Shown here one piece after another: positions 41,485 to 42,992 of a stretch of DNA of 42,992 nt (position 1 is the stretch's first letter; each line of letters begins with the position of its first letter). The stretch covers positions 1 through 42,992 of the forward strand of contig CAMINA010000001.1 of the NCBI GenBank assembly GCA_946221825.1, given 5' to 3'. The DNA is from an uncultured Nesterenkonia sp. Lineage in GTDB: Bacteria > Actinomycetota > Actinomycetes > Actinomycetales > Micrococcaceae. The notes beneath the pieces were generated by a model, which saw only the letters and a program-made list of their open reading frames with translations, was not told the DNA's origin and did no database searches. The position numbers were made by a program, and so were the translations under genes.

Positions 41485-41623
41485 TCTGTCGACCCTCCTG
41501 TTCTGTTGTAGACCTTGGTCAGTTCTGTAGCTCAAAAATTCTGTGATGTGACGGCAGCCCGAAGGCCGCCTATCAGGACACTAACAGGTGCAGGATTCTC
41601 TGCAAGGGTGATTCACTGGCCCC

Positions 41624-41940
<317 letters not shown>

Positions 41941-41944
<4 letters not shown>

Positions 41945-42768
41945 GCCTCAGCGCCGGTATGCTTCCCCCTATGATTCACCCATCGCGAGGCCGCACGCTG
42001 TTGGCCGGGACTGCTGTCCTGATGCTAGCCCTCTCGGCCTGTGGAGATGACTCAGGCACCGAGGATCCCGCTCAGGACGCCGCTGAGCAGAACGGCACTG
42101 GGCAGAACGGCACTGGGCAGAACGGCACTGGGGCCGGCGGCGGCCAGGAGGGCGGCGAGGGCTCAGCCGCCGGACCGGTCCTCGCCGAGGCCGAGCTGGC
42201 CGATCAGGCCGGAACACCCATCGGGACCGTCACCGTCTCCGAGGCGGGGGAGGGCGTGGTCGAGCTCCACGCCGAGATCACCGATATGGAACCCGGGTTC
42301 CGCGGCCTCAGCATCCATGAGACCGGCCTCTGCGAGATCCAGTCAGCCGATGAGTATGGGCAGGTCGGAGACTTCTTCTCCGCAGGGCCCCACCTGGCCG
42401 GAGAGCCGGAGGAGGAGTCCGGCGTCGCCGAGGGGGAGGAGGCTCCCGAGGACCTCGAGACGGACCCTGAGCTGCCACCGGATGTCGAGCCGGAGGAACA
42501 GGCCGAGGTGTTCCATCCTGATCATGCCGGTGCGCTCCCCAACCTGCTGATCACCGAGGAGGGAACCGGCAGCCTGACAGTGGTCAGCGACCGTCTGGAT
42601 GAGGACCTGCTGCTCGACGACGACGGCTCAGCCGTGATCGTCCACGCTCAGGCCGACAACGCGGGAAACGTCCCGGATCGCTATGCTCCGCAGGGCCCCG
42701 ATTATGAGACCCTCACCACAGGCGATGCCGGTGGGCGTGCCGCCTGTGGGGTCTTCGAAGGAGCCTGA
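41941..42768 (+). CDS. SodC-like lipoprotein with incomplete metal site
   Basis: A 275-residue lipoprotein (lipobox LSAC, Cys34) with a Cu/Zn superoxide dismutase-like fold recognisable by GLSIHETGLCE (His126, Cys131), FSAGPH (His151), FHPDHAGALPNLL (His192, His195), VHAQADN (His235) and TTGDAGGRAACGV (Cys269). Two ligands of the classical site are missing: the first His of the HxH pair is Ser124, and the Asp of HxGDL is Ala198. About 35 very acidic residues (155-189) are inserted in the metal-site loop. An NGTGQ repeat follows the lipobox. The start at 41941 overlaps acyP; ATG 41971, nearer the signal sequence, is equally possible. Confidence 0.78.
42088..42132. repeat. 15-base tandem repeat, three copies
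   Basis: Three identical 15-base units at 42088-42102, 42103-42117 and 42118-42132 code QNGTG each, in the linker after the lipobox of the SodC-like protein. Confidence 0.85.
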
Positions 42769-42796
42769 AACTCGCGCCGGTGGGCCTGATCACGAA

Positions 42797-42826
42797 TTGC
42801 GGGGCCGTCATCGCGATCGATATAGT
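42797..42826 (+). promoter_or_regulatory. Promoter of the structured leader
   Basis: TTGCGG (42797-42802) and TATAGT (42821-42826) with an 18-base spacer, the best -10 box in the window. Transcription would start near 42833. Confidence 0.65.
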
Positions 42827-42833
42827 CAATTTT

Positions 42834-42935
42834 CGGTGTGCCGGGAAGCCTGGTCGGCAGGAGCATAGGATGCTCTTCAGCGGAGCCTTCGTGTGCTGTG
42901 ATGCCGCAGAGGTCTCCGCCCGTCCACCCACACCG
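42834..42935 (+). ncRNA. Candidate structured RNA / riboswitch leader
   Basis: Starting at the predicted transcript start, CGGTGTG (42834-42840) can pair perfectly with CACACCG (42929-42935), closing about 88 bases that fold into three hairpins: CCGGG/CCTGG with loop AAG (42841-42853), GAGCAT/ATGCTC with loop AGG (42861-42875), and GCGGAGCC/GGTCTCCGC (42880-42887 and 42911-42919, one bulge). The Shine-Dalgarno GGAGGAA lies nine bases after the closing stem. The shape matches a ligand-sensing leader; I could not match it to a known riboswitch class. Confidence 0.55.
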
Positions 42936-42960
42936 CACCTGATGGAGGAACCGTTCACCG

Positions 42961-42992
42961 ATGACCTTGATGGTGCTGCTCTTCCTCACCCT
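42961..42992 (+). CDS. Start of a membrane protein gene, cut by the window edge
   Basis: The last 32 bases begin an ATG frame reading MTLMVLLFLT, a hydrophobic start, preceded by GGAGGAA (42944-42950) at 10 bases. It could be the first helix of a transporter subunit such as MrpA/MnhA of a Na+/H+ antiporter, which would suit a salt-adapted organism, but ten residues cannot show this. The structured leader upstream presumably regulates it. Confidence 0.5.
   Translation, partial: MTLMVLLFLT

Noticed and set aside
42834..42935. Cobalamin riboswitch
   Set aside because: The GCCGGGAAGCC stretch is reminiscent of it, but the rest of the conserved B12-box core is not found and the fold differs.

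Overview
This window comes from a high-G+C Gram-positive bacterium (Actinomycetota), most likely order Micrococcales, family Micrococcaceae. A salt-adapted genus such as Nesterenkonia is a reasonable guess. The visible markers are MtrA-MtrB-LpqB, a WhiB1-type protein, a BldC-type small DNA-binding protein, a PdtaS-type kinase, a long hibernation factor, the very large NAD-glutamate dehydrogenase, and ectoine hydroxylase. Several exported proteins have strongly acidic stretches, which also fits a salty habitat. The genus is an inference; no 16S rRNA gene or tRNA was found.

Region 1 (1-6252): the 3' part of an IscS/NifS-type cysteine desulfurase, an OmpA-like protein overlapping a lipoprotein gene, a pentapeptide-repeat gene broken by a one-base frameshift, then a reverse-strand group of tRNA 2-thiouridylase MnmA, chorismate mutase and a short MetE-like protein. 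The desulfurase probably supplies sulfur to MnmA. Region 2 (6253-11805): a reverse-strand operon of a multi-pass membrane protein, DUF4129, DUF4350, a MoxR AAA+ ATPase and DUF58. Region 3 (11860-17062): divergent from it, mtrA-mtrB-lpqB (cell-envelope signalling) and a ComF-type phosphoribosyltransferase.

Region 4 (17133-22866): hpf, a terminator-like hairpin, secA, then reverse-strand DUF6459 and LysM genes, an unknown conserved gene, and the BldC-type gene. The promoters of the LysM and BldC-type genes both carry AT-rich direct repeats spaced 10-11 bp. Region 5 (23047-31760): a SAF-domain (CpaB-like) and CpaE/MinD-like pair without pilus genes, the 1646-residue NAD-glutamate dehydrogenase, and the PdtaS-type kinase. 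Region 6 (31792-36922): whiB1 with a duplicated tail, a phosphotransferase-like gene, an unpaired sensor kinase, an acidic repeat protein, a lipoprotein pseudogene and a small membrane protein.

Region 7 (36986-40478): a DUF1844 gene, then infC-rpmI-rplT (translation initiation factor 3, L35, L20), followed by a TrmH-type RNA methyltransferase and an RNHCP protein. infC appears to start at ATC behind an ideal Shine-Dalgarno. Region 8 (40582-42992): ectD without ectABC, an acylphosphatase, a SodC-like lipoprotein lacking two metal ligands, and finally a promoter followed by a leader that folds like a closed multi-branch RNA, just before a membrane-protein gene cut by the window edge.

The window is mostly conserved chromosomal core. 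No insertion sequence, prophage, CRISPR array or defence system was seen. The most unusual items are the structured leader at 42834-42935, the phased repeats near the BldC-type gene, the whiB1 tail duplication, the ATC start of infC and the degenerate SodC.
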